This document shows positions 48,171-59,788 of a stretch of DNA of 64,000 nt, piece after piece. The translations under genes and the position numbers were made by a program. Position 1 is the stretch's first letter. Every line of letters begins with the position of its first letter. A model generated the notes under the pieces. That model had not been told where the DNA came from. It did no database searches and was given only the letters and a program-made list of their open reading frames with translations. The stretch comes from Cheiracanthium punctorium (lineage: Eukaryota > Arthropoda > Arachnida > Araneae > Cheiracanthiidae), in the NCBI GenBank assembly GCA_038373885.1, contig JAWZYV010013545.1, positions 124,001 through 188,000 of the forward strand, given 5' to 3'.

Positions 48171-48294
48171 TGTGAAGCACTTTATTATTTTAACTCGCTA
48201 CTAGATAGCACTTCAGCAAAACTTCTTGATCGTTCAACTAACTGCTCTGAAAATTGGCATATATACACATTTGAACACGGAAAATATTTTGGCT

Positions 48295-48470
48295 TAGGGA
48301 TGGACGCGAGACGAAAAATAAGCGTCTCGCGTCTCGCAAAATAGCCTAAAATCTTGTCTCGTCTCGCAAAAATCCCTATATCGTAATGTTAAAAATGTGT
48401 GTCTCGTCTCGCAAAAAAGCTGTAAATCTCTGTCTCGTCTCGCAAAAAAGTCGTCTCGCGTCCATCCCTA
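48295..48470. mobile_element. hAT MITE (TAGGGATGGACGCGAGACG ends)
   Basis: The ends TAGGGATGGACGCGAGACG and its inverse (48452-48470) are perfect over 19 bp except near the internal edge. The flanks are ttttggct and tttggcgt, a duplication with a one-base deletion. The interior repeats gtctcgtctcgcaaaa three times. The Helitron monomer resumes after it. Confidence 0.88.
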
Positions 48471-48828
48471 TTTGGCGTTATCCATTTTTCTTAACTCGCC
48501 CTTTGATTGCGCTTTAGCGTATTATTACTTTTAATTTGCCACTAGATGGCGATGCAGCATATCTTGACCGTTTAACTGTTTCTATGAAAATCGATACACA
48601 TAGATATTTGAACATGAAAATATTTTGATGCTACGCATTTTGCAAAAACTTCGACAGTTGATGGCGCAATCGCCATGAAATTCTTCATGCATAATTATTG
48701 AACACAGATAGTATTTATGTGATATCAATTTTGATATATCTATTTATTATGATAAATAGTAATTACAACAAACTGTAATATAAAAAGAATCTATTCATTC
48801 CCGTGCGAAGAACGGGGCATTCAGCTAG

Positions 48829-48918
48829 TATTTTTATATTTTAAGTACTTAAAATAATGACATTTTCTTACTCTCTTCTAGGATTTTTTTTGTTCTATTT
48901 CAAATGTAGAATGATATG

Positions 48919-48975
<57 letters not shown>

Positions 48976-49835
48976 TTATTTAATTCGTACTCATAGTACT
49001 TCATACAATAGTCCTAAACTTATTGCCAGTTTTTGAATAGACACAATAATTAGACAGAAAGTTTACTTTCACTATTAAACTGCTTACAGTTTTGCGGTTT
49101 CAAGCGGGAAATTTATGAATATATTTAAATATTTATAAATGTGTTTTTACAGGAATGTTAAATTTTTGATTCATTTTATCCAAGTAAAATATTCTTCTAA
49201 ACTTTGTATGGTCTAAATCATGTTTCTGATCAAGATTCCCCTGTTCTGACCCTCAAAAGTCCCTGTTAAGTACACTAAATTTTCACGATTGAAACAGGAG
49301 GCAAATACCAGATTCGATAAAATCAAGGTACACCAATATGGAATTGCATTTGCGCGGTTATATTTAGAGGTATGCTGATGTTTATTTAGTGTTAATCATC
49401 AAAAGTGAAAAGTAGTAAAAAAAATTATTAAGTTTCATGAGGTAAAATATTTTCTGTACTAATCTATAAATATAAATATAAAAATTATTTTTAATTTTTA
49501 ATGTTCGTTTGTAGACATAAATTAGATGTAAAAGGAAGGAAAACATTTTAAAATAATTTTATTTTAAACATAAATTAACTTTTATATTTTAGATATAATT
49601 CTCAATTAGAGAATATAGAATCAAAAAATGAGATTTCTTTGTCCTCGTTTGGACTTTATCAATTAGTCCATTCCCAGAAATTCCAAAAAATAAATCCGAA
49701 TCTTTAGAATGAAATTAATTCCAACTAATGTTTAAAAAAGCTCAACTGCTGTTCAAAATATCCCCTGTTATTATTAGCTAATGATGGTGAAATTTAATAT
49801 AATAATCTACAATAATAAATGTATGAATAATAAAT

Positions 49836-49870
<35 letters not shown>

Positions 49871-50540
49871 TTATTATTCATACATTGCTAGATTACACTC
49901 AAACCTGTTTTTGTGCGGTGGATAGGGACCGAATAAAAGAAAACGCATTAAAAAAATCACACTAAACTTCACCAGCAGCTATAAAAAATAGTTAACACAA
50001 CACAATCAAACGTAACACATCATCAAAAGTAATTTTTATGCGGTGAATATGGAGCGCATAATAAAGTAACTTAAATTAAGCGATTATAGAATTCAATACA
50101 TACGAAATGAAACTGGCTGATGCAATACCTAAACTTATGAAATAGGATGAAATACATGTCGAAAATCGAAAAAACTAAATGGCCGATCAAGCCTACTCAT
50201 TTTTTTTTATTGATAACTTCCTCAATTATCTTCCAATTTGACTTAAACTTTCATATACCTTTTCATAAGAAAGGTTTGAGTGCATTAAAAATACACATAA
50301 GTAGTAAATTTAATATAAAATGTTTTTCTTTTTCTACCCAAGAATTAGCAGATCGTTTTAATACTTTTACTTCAATCGGAACATTAGCAACCTTTTAAAT
50401 ACAGCCACCAGACAGTTGTAATTTAATATTGGTTAATCAAAGTGATTAAGTAAATCATTAATTACTGTAAAAAACGTGTGCATAGAACGCACAATGTAAA
50501 GGTATAACTATAGTGAAAAGTATTTTTTTAGGAGGAGGGG
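48829..50540. other. Hat-shell remainder right of the Helitron
   Basis: AT-rich sequence with microsatellites and a pogo-like terminal motif near 49895-49970 (actcaaacctgtttttgtgc), whose partner is not clear. The + frame at 50147-50398 has no recognised domain and no supporting context. Confidence 0.45.
48920..48971. repeat. TA microsatellite
   Basis: An almost uninterrupted TA run of about 25 units, followed by tttatttattt. Another TA run lies at 49838-49865. Confidence 0.9.
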
Positions 50541-51320
50541 GGGGGGCTCAAAATTGAGTTGCGCCTCGGGCCTCTCAAGAGCTAAATCCGCCACTGACTT
50601 TTGCGATAAATAGCCGAATATGGTGAGAAAAAAAAGCTTTTGAAAAATGAATTTAGCTTGGCGATAGTTTCATTATTTGGCGGAAAATCAAAAAATACCG
50701 ACTGGGGTCATATTAAGGTATAACTTCAATGGGAATTGTGAAAATTCATTGCTCCTGCTTTAATTAACAGATTTAGTGTGTCGTGTTAAGGCAAAGCTAC
50801 GCATGGGCTTCTTCTTAGGGGATGTGTGTGTGTGCATGAGCGCGCGCGCTACTGTGTGGAAAGTGTTTTATAACCGATGCGTTTGGCATGATTTATTTTT
50901 CTTGTTTCTCTAATTCCCCCTTCCCCAACTGCATTTCCTACGTACGTACAGACGTTAGGAAAAAACTTGTCAAAATGGACTTACGGTAAAGTTTCAGAAT
51001 TAAAAAAGTCCATAGTAACCAGTGGGCCAGTGACTCCACATAGTTCAGTGGCCACTTTGATATTGTTTGTGGCCATAATTTTTGGTACTCCTCTAACAAC
51101 AGATTCCAAATTTCATTTACCCGGTCCGGATTACCGAAAAACCTCGGGAAGCTTGGGTTTCCCCTCAGAATTTGATGGGACTCAAAAATGACTGACAAAC
51201 TGCGATAAAAAATTTTAAAAACCATCTTTTAAGTTATTGTAAAGATTATTAATGAAAAGAAGTGAAAAGCTATTTTAAAGATTTTTCAGAAGTCTGATAC
51301 TTCGTGTCGCAATAGTTCTA

Positions 51321-51430
51321 AATTGGTTCAGTTTGTGATGCCTTTGCTTGTGACATCTGCTCCAGTTGAGAGAGTTTTTTCTATTATGGGGAACATTGTT
51401 TCGGCAAAAAGGGGTAGACTTTCAATGTAA
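51321..51430 (+). pseudogene. hAT transposase C-terminal remnant
   Basis: The frame reads LVQFVMPLLVTSAPVERVFS then MGNIVSAKRGRLSM and a stop. TSAPVERVFS-x-x-G is the core of the hAT dimerisation domain. More degenerate coding appears on both sides (about 51270-51510). No ends were found, so this is an isolated relic. Confidence 0.8.
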
Positions 51431-51697
51431 TGTTAAACATTTTCTAAACGTCAAAATTAATTCTGACCTTTCATGTTGGGATTTTTATGATGTCCTCAAA
51501 ACAAACTAAGAATTCCTGTAAAAAGCCACGCCTAATGAAAAATACGACTAAATAAATGAAGTTTAATGTTCCAGTAAGGTTATGTTTTTAGTTTACTTTT
51601 TAAAGTAATTTAAAAAATACTGTAAAATCTCGTTACAATGACTAAACCATTATGAAGATTAATAAAAAAAAATACTTTTATTTAAACATATATGTTA

Positions 51698-52545
51698 CAG
51701 TGAAAACCCGAATTAACTAGGGAAAACGGGTTCTAACTGAATGCGTTAGGGAAAACCCGAATAACTAGGGAAAACCCGTTTGAGTAGCGTTAGCACGTTT
51801 TTGAGGTGCCCCTACAGCGGAGGCATATTTTCCAGGGCCCCCCTGCAGCGATGGCCAGACCCATTGATTTTTTTGGGTTTCGCAAAGGGCCAGCGTTAGC
51901 ATATTTTCCAGGGGACCCCCTACAGAGATGGCCGGACCCACTGATATATTTTTGGGTCTCGCAAAGGGCCAGCTTTAGCATATTTTCGAGGGCCCCCCCC
52001 CCTAAGCGATGGCCGGACCCATCGATTATTTTTTTGGGCCAGCGTTAGCATATTTTCGAGGGGGCCTCCTGAAGTGATCCAACCCACTGATGTTTTTTGG
52101 GGTCTCGCAGAGGGCCAGCGTTAGCGTATTTTCCAGGGGGGGTCCCTACAGCGGTGGCCGGACACAGTAATGTTTTTCGGGTCTCGCAAAGGGTCGGCAA
52201 TAGCATATTTTCGAAGGGGGAGCAAAATATAATTTTTAGTGGATAAAGCATTAACATTCCTGAATTCACATGGGAAAACATGGGATCCGGCCATCACCGT
52301 TTGGGGGCACCCCTCGAAAATATGCTAACGCTGGCTCTTGTCGAGACCCGAAAAAAATCATTGGGTCTGGCCATCGCTTTTATCCCCCTGGAAAATATGC
52401 CTCCGCTGTAGGGTCCCCTCGAAAACGTTCTACCGCTACTCGGATAAAACGGGTTTTCCCTAGTTAATGCGGGTGTTTGCCTCTGTCAGTCAGAACGCGT
52501 TTTCCCTAGTTAATTCGGGTTTTGTCTGATTTCGGGTTTTAACTG
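51698..52545. mobile_element. pogo-like MITE with mirrored minisatellite
   Basis: TA flanks both ends. The termini CAGTGAAAACCCGAA and TTCGGGTTTTAACTG are imperfect inverted repeats and are followed by aactagggaaaac words on both sides. Inside, units of about 75-110 bp (tagcatattttccaggg, gatggccggaccca, gggtctcgcaaagggccagc) repeat about five times on the left, and inverted copies appear on the right (52280-52430). There is no coding. Confidence 0.8.
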
Positions 52546-52729
52546 TAATATATATAAAGGAAAATTTAAATATATATATAAAGGAAAATTTCAGATTGAT
52601 GCATAAAATATTTTTATCCAAGAAAATCATTAAAACTTCACTTTTCCCAAACGAAAAGGGGAGGGGAGTCCGAAATGAGACTGAGCTTCCCCTCACTTCA
52701 GGGGTTAAACCTTTGAGACGCAACCCTTT

Positions 52730-52942
52730 CCCAATGCTAAAAAGGGCAGCCGTTGCCATCGCTCGACTTAACTACCAGCGGACGATCGAAACGTACATTG
52801 CGTGCCACAGATCTAGAGACCTTTTTTTGACGACAGCGGGCTGCGCTCGTGCACAGCCAGCTGTCGTCCGTTTCGATCATCCGCCATCTTGCTGGTAGTT
52901 AAGTCGAGCGATGGCAACGGCTGCCCTTTTTTCAGCATTGGG
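52730..52942. mobile_element. Long foldback element
   Basis: The arms 52730-52779 and 52891-52942 are inverted copies with one or two indels: cccaatgctaaaaaggg, cagccgttgccatcgctcga and cttaactaccagc on the left. Inner arms continue (gcggacgatcgaaacg against cgtttcgatcatccgc, then gacgacagc against gctgtcgtc). The whole 213 bp can fold into one hairpin with a small loop. It is non-coding; superfamily unknown. Confidence 0.85.
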
Positions 52943-53466
52943 CAATCTATCCAGCTGTTCACGCATTCTTCCATTTTTCAGAAGATGTCAGTGCTGTTAA
53001 AAATAGTCGTGACAATTTTTTTACGGGAAATGACGTGCTAAAAAGTAAAGGATTCTCGTGGAGCTATGTCATCCGCAACTATTTTTATAGAAATCAAATC
53101 TATTCTTCGTGAATGGCAACAATCAAAACGCCAGAGTTTGGTGTTCCCAGAGCGGGAACACTGCGCGTTAAAGAGTTAATCGGGCCCTGACCGATGTACC
53201 GTGTATTGCTTCCCCGTTCACTCCCCCTACCCTTTATCCTCCATGCAAAATTGTTCTGCGATGCAAGTCCTCGATTTGGGCATGTTATTCTGATTTATGT
53301 TCGATACTCATCCTCGGTGTTGCGCTCTAGCTTACAAAAAGATCGATTCTGATGGTTGCCAATTTCAGTGATAGACAAACCATTTTATAGTCGAGACTGG
53401 CAATCTGGTTAATCTGAAGCTTTAACTGGCAGTCGGCCAAAATGGTTTGCATTGTGCTCGAATATA

Positions 53467-54241
53467 CAGGGTGACTGTTAATTTATGGTACAAACTTTTG
53501 AGAGCTGGTACTGGACACTGTAACAATCACATTTTGCATAGGAATGTAGGGTCAAAGGGTCGAAGCAGAACCACAGGAAAGAACAAATGCAGGAGACGGA
53601 GGAGAAGCGGAGTTAGTAGTTGCTTCCGTTGCCGGTAGATGGCCAGTCGGCGTTGATTTGCGGAAGAGAGACCATTCTAGTTTCAGTTTTCTTCCATTCA
53701 CCATTAGAAACCGCATGTGGTTTCAGCATGATGGGGCGCCAACCCACTTTACCCTAGATGTTCGTCAGTACTTGAATGCGACATTTGGAGTGCAGTGGAT
53801 TGGACGTGGTGGCTCTATCTATTGGCCACCCCGGTCTCCCGATTAGAAGCCCCTCGATTTCTTTTTATGGGGACATTTGAAGGATGATGTTTATGTCACT
53901 TTAATAGACTCCGATGAAGATCTCGTTCGAGTATCCGTAGCTGCTGCACGTGTGCGGGAAATTCCTGGTATCTTTGAAGTCTTTGTCAATCGCTGCATCG
54001 ACGCTGTCAAGCATATATCAGTGCTGATGGACGCAATTTGTGCAATTGGACGCACTCATTGTAAATTAATTTCCACTTGTAAGCAGGCTATGAAAATAAA
54101 ACACTTTCCCTATAATTTGTTCTTTCCTGTGTTTGTGCTTCGACGCTTCCCTTTTGACCATACATTTCTATACAAAATGTGATTGTCACAATGTCCTGTA
54201 GCAGCTTTCAAAGTTAGTACCATGAATTAGCAGTCACCCTG
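53467..54241 (+). mobile_element. Tc1/mariner-superfamily element, internally deleted
   Basis: TA flanks terminal repeats of about 115 bp, starting CAGGGTGACTGTTAATT and ending, inverted, AATTAGCAGTCACCCTG. The repeats share words such as aatcacattttg, gaatgta and cgaagc. The 775-bp element keeps only the C-terminal half of an IS630/Tc1/mariner-type transposase, with a stop codon. Confidence 0.88.
53658..54060 (+). pseudogene. Tc1/mariner-type transposase, C-terminal half
   Basis: A + frame reads FQHDGAPTHFTLDVRQYL, then WIGRGGS, YWPPRSPD, a TAG stop, and after it KPLDFFLWGHLKDDVY. QHDGAPTH and PPRSPD-x-x-PLDFFLWG are hallmark DDE_3 motifs. Thirty-six residues separate the acidic residue in QHD from the one in SPD, so the pattern is not the usual 34 of mariner or Tc1. 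The first catalytic residue and the DNA-binding domain are missing. Confidence 0.85.
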
Positions 54242-55771
54242 TATACGAACATATGGACGTACATGTGTACATTGAGACGTCTCTCCAAAATTAGTAAATT
54301 TTGCGATAATCAAAATCGTTTTTTTTTTCCATCAAAGTCTGCAGCCCGAAAATTTTCGGTATCATTATACTTCTTTTTACTTCGTACAAGGGAGTAACAA
54401 AAATTATTGATTCTTTAAAGAGAGTTCCAACATCAAGAGGTATTTAGTTAGTGAAAGGTATTAAAAAGTATATATTTATAAACGCATGGCAAATCGGGTT
54501 GGAGAGCAGGTAAAAGTAAACTCAAACAGTAAGAACTAGAATCAGAAATATTAATAAGTATGCATTAAAATAATGACAGCTTTATCACCATCGAAGCATG
54601 GAAAAGAACGATAAAGTTCCATGTTACACGTAATATTTATTCGGTGGAAAAATTCAGGGGTGTGTTGTTATGGTTTGATAACTGAGATGTTCAAGCGACA
54701 AGTTATTATGTTACGGGCTATTACACCCAAGATATGGCTTCGGGTATTCCTTGCATAAGATTCATTTCTTGTCTTGTGGACACTGTTAGTACATGTGAAA
54801 ATGCTGATTTACTATTTTTATGGTTTTTAAAGATTACTGTCAATAAATGCTTTTCAGCCACGCTTAGACCTATTGTTTCAGTTAATAAATAAATGAAATA
54901 AAAAAGTGGATAAATAAAAAATCGCTTTTATCTGTCGTGTGCCTCGTGTTATTGCCGAAGTACCTTGTATTATTGTTTCATCTCATGGCAATTATGAAAT
55001 CTGACAAAATAAAAGGGAGAAAAATTCCTTTTTATTAATTTACTTTTTCACATTATATATATCCAACACTGCTCGCTTACTGCCTGATTCTCTAACAATT
55101 CTGGGTAACCATTCCAAGATGAAACTTTTACCACCATTACTCCAAAAAAGTTAAATGCAGTTAACCTTCACACTGTTCGTACGATCCGCTTGAAAATTTT
55201 CATAATTATGCATAAAAATATAGAAAACAATCTGCGCTACTTTGCAAATCTGAAAATCCACCCATTCCCTCATTTTAAAGTGATTTTTCGCTATTTTCAG
55301 CTCCGTTTTATTTCCGAGAGTAAAAGAAGTGAATCATTTGTGTGACAAAATTACCTATTTCAAGTGAAAATGACGTCATACAATTAAGATTCCAATTCGT
55401 TTAAAATAATTTTTCCAGATTACACAGTTTATTATTATTTTTTTTTTCACAAATAAATCGTCTTAAAGAATATGAGAATAGCTGTGTCACAAAACTAAAT
55501 CTTTCGACAGCGAAAAGATTCCGTGCGTTTCCAGAACAGCATGAAATTCGCATTTTCTAAACAACATTTTCTAAACAGTATTTTCTAAAAATATCTTTAA
55601 AGTTATGAAATATTATTATTATTATTTTAATAAATAAATCATTAGGAAGTTTTTTGCAACATTCAAGACATAATCCTTAACATAGATTTTTCGAACTTCC
55701 TTGCGCGCAAGATTCAAAAAAAAAAAAGATTTGTTCAAAATAAGTACTTATTGGTTTAAAATTATTAGTAA
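54242..55771. other. Intergenic, nothing recognised
   Basis: AT-rich sequence between the mariner copy and the Helitron, without terminal repeats, long frames or tandem structure that I can support. Confidence 0.4.
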
Positions 55772-56031
55772 CTAGCTGAAGTACCCGTTCTTCGCACGGG
55801 AATGAATGAACTTTTTGATATTACGATTTGTGGTGATTACTATTCATTGTAATAAACAGATATAGCAAAATGGATATCGCGTTATATTGTGTCCAATAAT
55901 CATGCATACCGAATTGCAAGGCAATCGTTTGTACGGTGCAGAAGGCCATGCGGCGTAGCGCAATCTAGTGGCGAGTTTTAGCAAAACGGATACGGCGAAA
56001 ATATTCTTCGCATTCAGATATCGATGTATAC

Positions 56032-58989
56032 CATAGATATAGGAATAGTGAACTAGATTGCGCACAAGGGGAGGAAACTTGTTGCCAGTGCACTTCCGGA
56101 GCAGACGACACGATAGTGGCAGAAAGACGAAAACGTCGCTGCTTACGACTGCTATGCAACAGCATTAATTTACATTTAAATACAGAATTGATGATTCGTT
56201 CAGAACCAAATTCAAAGAAAAAACATATTGTTATGATATTTTGCTAGCTATTTTTAGTTTATTTTTGCTGTTAGATGGTCTAAAAATGTAACACATTAAA
56301 ATAATCGATTAAATGTTTATTTTTGCACACAAGGAAAACAAAAACTTTTTCTGAACAAAGATGTGAACTGAAATTAAGTATCAATTGTGTATTGGAAGTA
56401 CTAGGGTAAAAGACCGAGGTGTCATAGATCTCGTAAGAGAAAACTACGTTCATATCAAGGGGGGGGGGATTGTGCTTCTTGTTACATTTTAAGAAAATCA
56501 TAATATTGTGGCATAGTTTGGTGATTGAGTTTGGATCTTTCTTTCCCTCGTAAATGTATTTCTAACGTTCTTGAGATTCAAATACGCCTTCTTCTACTTT
56601 TTTTTTTTTTTTTTTTTTAAGCAAAAAGGCTATACTTAGGAAATTTTATCCCTTTTGAAGTGGGAGTCCAAAACGTGTTTTTTACACGTCCTTTATATCT
56701 TAAAAAGAAACCGATTTCCAAAAAGTTATAATGTTACATTCTAAAAATATTACAATGTAATAAACTTGGAACCCTAAATGTAAACATCAGTTTTCTAAAA
56801 ATTGCCTTTCTAGAACAGTGCATTTTCGCTTATGTACATCCACAACTTTGTACAGGTAAAAACATGTTTAGCTAATATTAATATTTAGGATATTTTAAAT
56901 ACCCCCCCCCCCATTTTTTTTCTGGGGTGCATGTTTTTCACACATTTCTCATAACTAACATAGTAAATATAGATTATTTTAATACAGTTAATATATTTTC
57001 AATAGATTATTATTCTTTGTTTAAAATATACCAAGGCTCATTGTTTTGAATAAAAACATTATCCATTCTTTAATTTTACCATACTCTCGGCTAAATTTGA
57101 AGAAATATTTTTTCAAAAAGCTTGATGGGAGAAGGTATGTGAAAATGCATGCATTTAATACATATTTATTTCATGCGTCTCCCTGTTTCCTACAGAGAAA
57201 CACACACGTTTATTTCTCAGAATCCCAAATACACAAAAGTTCATTATTTTTACATCCTTTTCTGACAAACATAGCTTAAAATTGTAATAGTAGGTAAATG
57301 ATGATCTCATACCAAATTTTTGTTTATCTGAAATATTTGTAAAGTTCATAGGAACAATATTTTATTGTAATTTCAATATCAAATTTGCAGTATCTAAGAA
57401 ATAAAGCAGGGATAAATATCAGGAATAAAGCATTATTTTATGCTGGAATTCAAGCGAGATAATTCTCCACCAAGTTGAAGCCGTACTAAAATATTTTTAA
57501 AAATCTTGTTAACTCTCAATTTAATAACAGTACATGTTCGAAGAAGGCTTACTATGTATAGCATATTTTTAGGTATTCTTCCTGATACTTTTAAAAAAAT
57601 CAAAGCTAAAAACTAAAATAGGAAAGCAACATTAACAAATTCCAATGTCAAAACTCTGAATGAAAGAATGAGAGGGATGGCAAAATTATGGATTGCCTCA
57701 GGTGCCAATAACCATTTCAATATGTACTCAGAGTCCGCAGTCTAACATTTTACTTCATTTGCTTATTGTACATTAAAATACATTGTTAAAGATGTTTGTT
57801 TAATTCAGTCCTAAAAAATATCAACGACACTTTTATAATTTTGAAAAGCATGGTGGCTACAAGAATTAAGAAAAAAATATCCTTGATAATTCAGGTTTTA
57901 TAAAAAAAAAAATTCCCCAATTGTATATATACTTGAAAACAATTTTTGCTGATGCAAATTATGACCAATATTTTTCAAATACAGACTGATACTTATTTAA
58001 AAGAACATTTTGATATATACTTGAACATTTATGCTGATGCAGATTATGATTTAATGTGCATTCCTGATACAACACTACAGGCTCTGATATGCTCATCTAA
58101 AAAAATAGATGATAAAAAATTCAAGAAAATTATAATTTAGTGAAATTCATACTTACCATCAAATAGCCTAAACTTAAATAATAGCTTAGCTTAAACAACA
58201 GTTATAAAGAAACATAAATAAAGACTTAAACAAACAATCACGTTGAACTAAAAAAAATGAATTTAATATTAAAACTAGTAATTTTAAAAGTCGTTAAAAA
58301 ATGCTCAAATGTGGAAAATCTAGTTAGAATAAATAAGATAAATTCAATATCCCCAATTCAAGAGTTATTTTTGAAAAATGATAGAAAAATTAATCATTTC
58401 CTGTAAAATATGATTAATAATTATTCGTAAAAAGTAAATTACGATGCTTTATTTATCTCATTTTTTATAGTTTAAGTGCCAAGTATACAATTTAAAAATA
58501 AGTATATATATATATATCGTACGGTCAAATGTTTTAGGATTATATTTATATAGAAACATGAATTAAGCAATGTCTACTTTAATTCAAGAAGGATGTGCAA
58601 TATCTCCTTCAATTACTTTACAAAGTGAACGAAAAGCATAGGTAAATAGGAAATTTAAAAATACTACTGTTATTGAACATCAATTGGTATTTGATTTTCA
58701 ATACCACCAATTTCAAGCATTTATTACTGTGAAAAGATATTCCAGATACTTTCCTAAACCTGTTGGTGCAATTATACGCACAGCACGACTTGGGCATGAT
58801 AATGCTTAAAGTTAATTAAAAATAAATAAATAAATAAGATGCTGGACTAGTGGCGAAAATAACCATAAACCATGATCAAGACACTTCTCTTCTGCCACTA
58901 TCATGGGCGATGCCACCGAAGATATTTGGCAACAAGAAAAACCACTTACTCGTATACGGATGCGTGATCTAGTTATTCCTATATCTATG
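56032..58989. mobile_element. 2.96-kb TIR transposon inside the Helitron
   Basis: The ends CATAGATATAGGAATAG and, inverted, ATTCCTATATCTATG start terminal repeats of about 100 bp that share ctagattgcgc-like, ttgttgcca-like and gatagtggcagaag words. The 8-bp flanks ATGTATAC at 56024-56031 and 58990-58997 are identical. The interior is AT-rich; frames at 56280-56501 (minus), 57046-57279 (+) and 57946-58140 (+) show no domain I recognise. An 8-bp duplication fits hAT or P-like elements, but the ends do not decide it. Confidence 0.85.
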
Positions 58990-59764
58990 ATGTATACGAA
59001 TTTTCATGACTATCGGCTGGACAGTCCTGAAGTTCATGTGTTGACGCGACATCTAGTGGCAAGTTATAGGAAAATGGATAGCGCCAAACTCTTCCCCGTG
59101 TTCAAATATCTATGTATACCTATTTTCATAGCGATCATTTGCACAGTCAAGAAGTGATACACTGCAGGGCCATCTAGTGGTTAATTAAAGTAATGATTTG
59201 CTACAGCGCCGTCAAGTGGCGAGTTATAGCAAAATGGATAACGCCAAAATATTCTCATTGTTCAAGTAGCTATGTATACTGATTTTCATAGCGACCGTTT
59301 GAATGATCAAGAATTTGGCCTGCTGCAGCGTCATCTAGTGGCGAGTTAAAATAATAATGCATTGCAGTGTCATCTAGTGGTGAGTAACATCAAAAGGAAC
59401 GCAGTTAGAATATATTCTTCGTGCTCAAATGTGTAAGTATAAAAAATTTTATGCCGATCGGTCGAACGGTATAGAAGTTGATGCTTTGCAGCGCCATTTA
59501 GCGGCAAGTTACAGCAAAATGGATAGTGAAAAATACTCTCCGTGTTCTAATATTCGCATGTACCAAATTTCATCGAAATCGGTTGGACGATATTCGCATA
59601 GCAAACGGCTAAACGGAATAGAATTCGACGTTGTGCTGCGGCACCAAGTGGCAAGTTAAGGAAAACGGATGGCATAAAAACCTTCTCCATCATAAAAGAC
59701 TTAGATGAACCAAATTTCATCGTGCAACGGTGCTCAACGGTGCTGGAGTTTTTCAACCTTATGA

Positions 59765-59788
59765 GGTATGTGTTTATGAACACATACC
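59765..59788. repeat. 10-bp perfect hairpin near Helitron 5' end
   Basis: The arms GGTATGTGTT and AACACATACC surround a 4-nt loop. In the other Helitron copy the equivalent place holds a gtatgtatgtatg run, so the hairpin is particular to this copy. Confidence 0.8.

Larger units (their letters stand above)
46310..48828 (+). mobile_element. Non-autonomous Helitron built of ~130-150-bp monomers
   Basis: The 3' end is classic: a hairpin CCCGT-gcgaaga-ACGGG (48800-48816) eleven bases upstream of CTAG (48825-48828), followed by T. The 5' end near 46310 reads ctagatatatataaatgaatg. Between them lie about a dozen diverged monomers, each with the order gctatgaaaat, ggta-aca, gatatttgaacacggagaatat, ttatccattttgctataact, tgccactagatggcgctgcag. 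Two hAT MITEs interrupt it (47997-48170 and 48295-48470). No Rep/helicase is present, so it is non-autonomous. Confidence 0.82.
39278..50596. mobile_element. hAT element shell of an 11.3-kb nest
   Basis: The left end CAGTGGCAGATTT and the inverted right end AAATCCGCCACTG match at 12 of 13. The 8-bp flanks ACTTTTGC at 39270-39277 and 50597-50604 are identical. Both ends carry gcgcctc-ggcctctcaa words. Most of the length is later insertion: a Gypsy element (39389-44952), a Helitron (46310-48828) and others. No hAT transposase is present. I am confident in the pair of ends because TIR and TSD agree together. Confidence 0.82.

Noticed and set aside
46440..48700. Regular repeats that might suggest a CRISPR-like array
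   Set aside because: Units are diverged monomers of a Helitron with no constant repeat/spacer pattern, and the DNA is eukaryotic.
50938..51225. A 95-codon minus-strand frame
   Set aside because: No recognisable domain or context; the opposite strand next to it carries a hAT remnant, so it is likely a shadow or unrelated.
57946..58140. A 64-codon frame as the transposase of the 56032-58989 element
   Set aside because: Too short and without DDE or zinc-finger motifs; not enough to assign.
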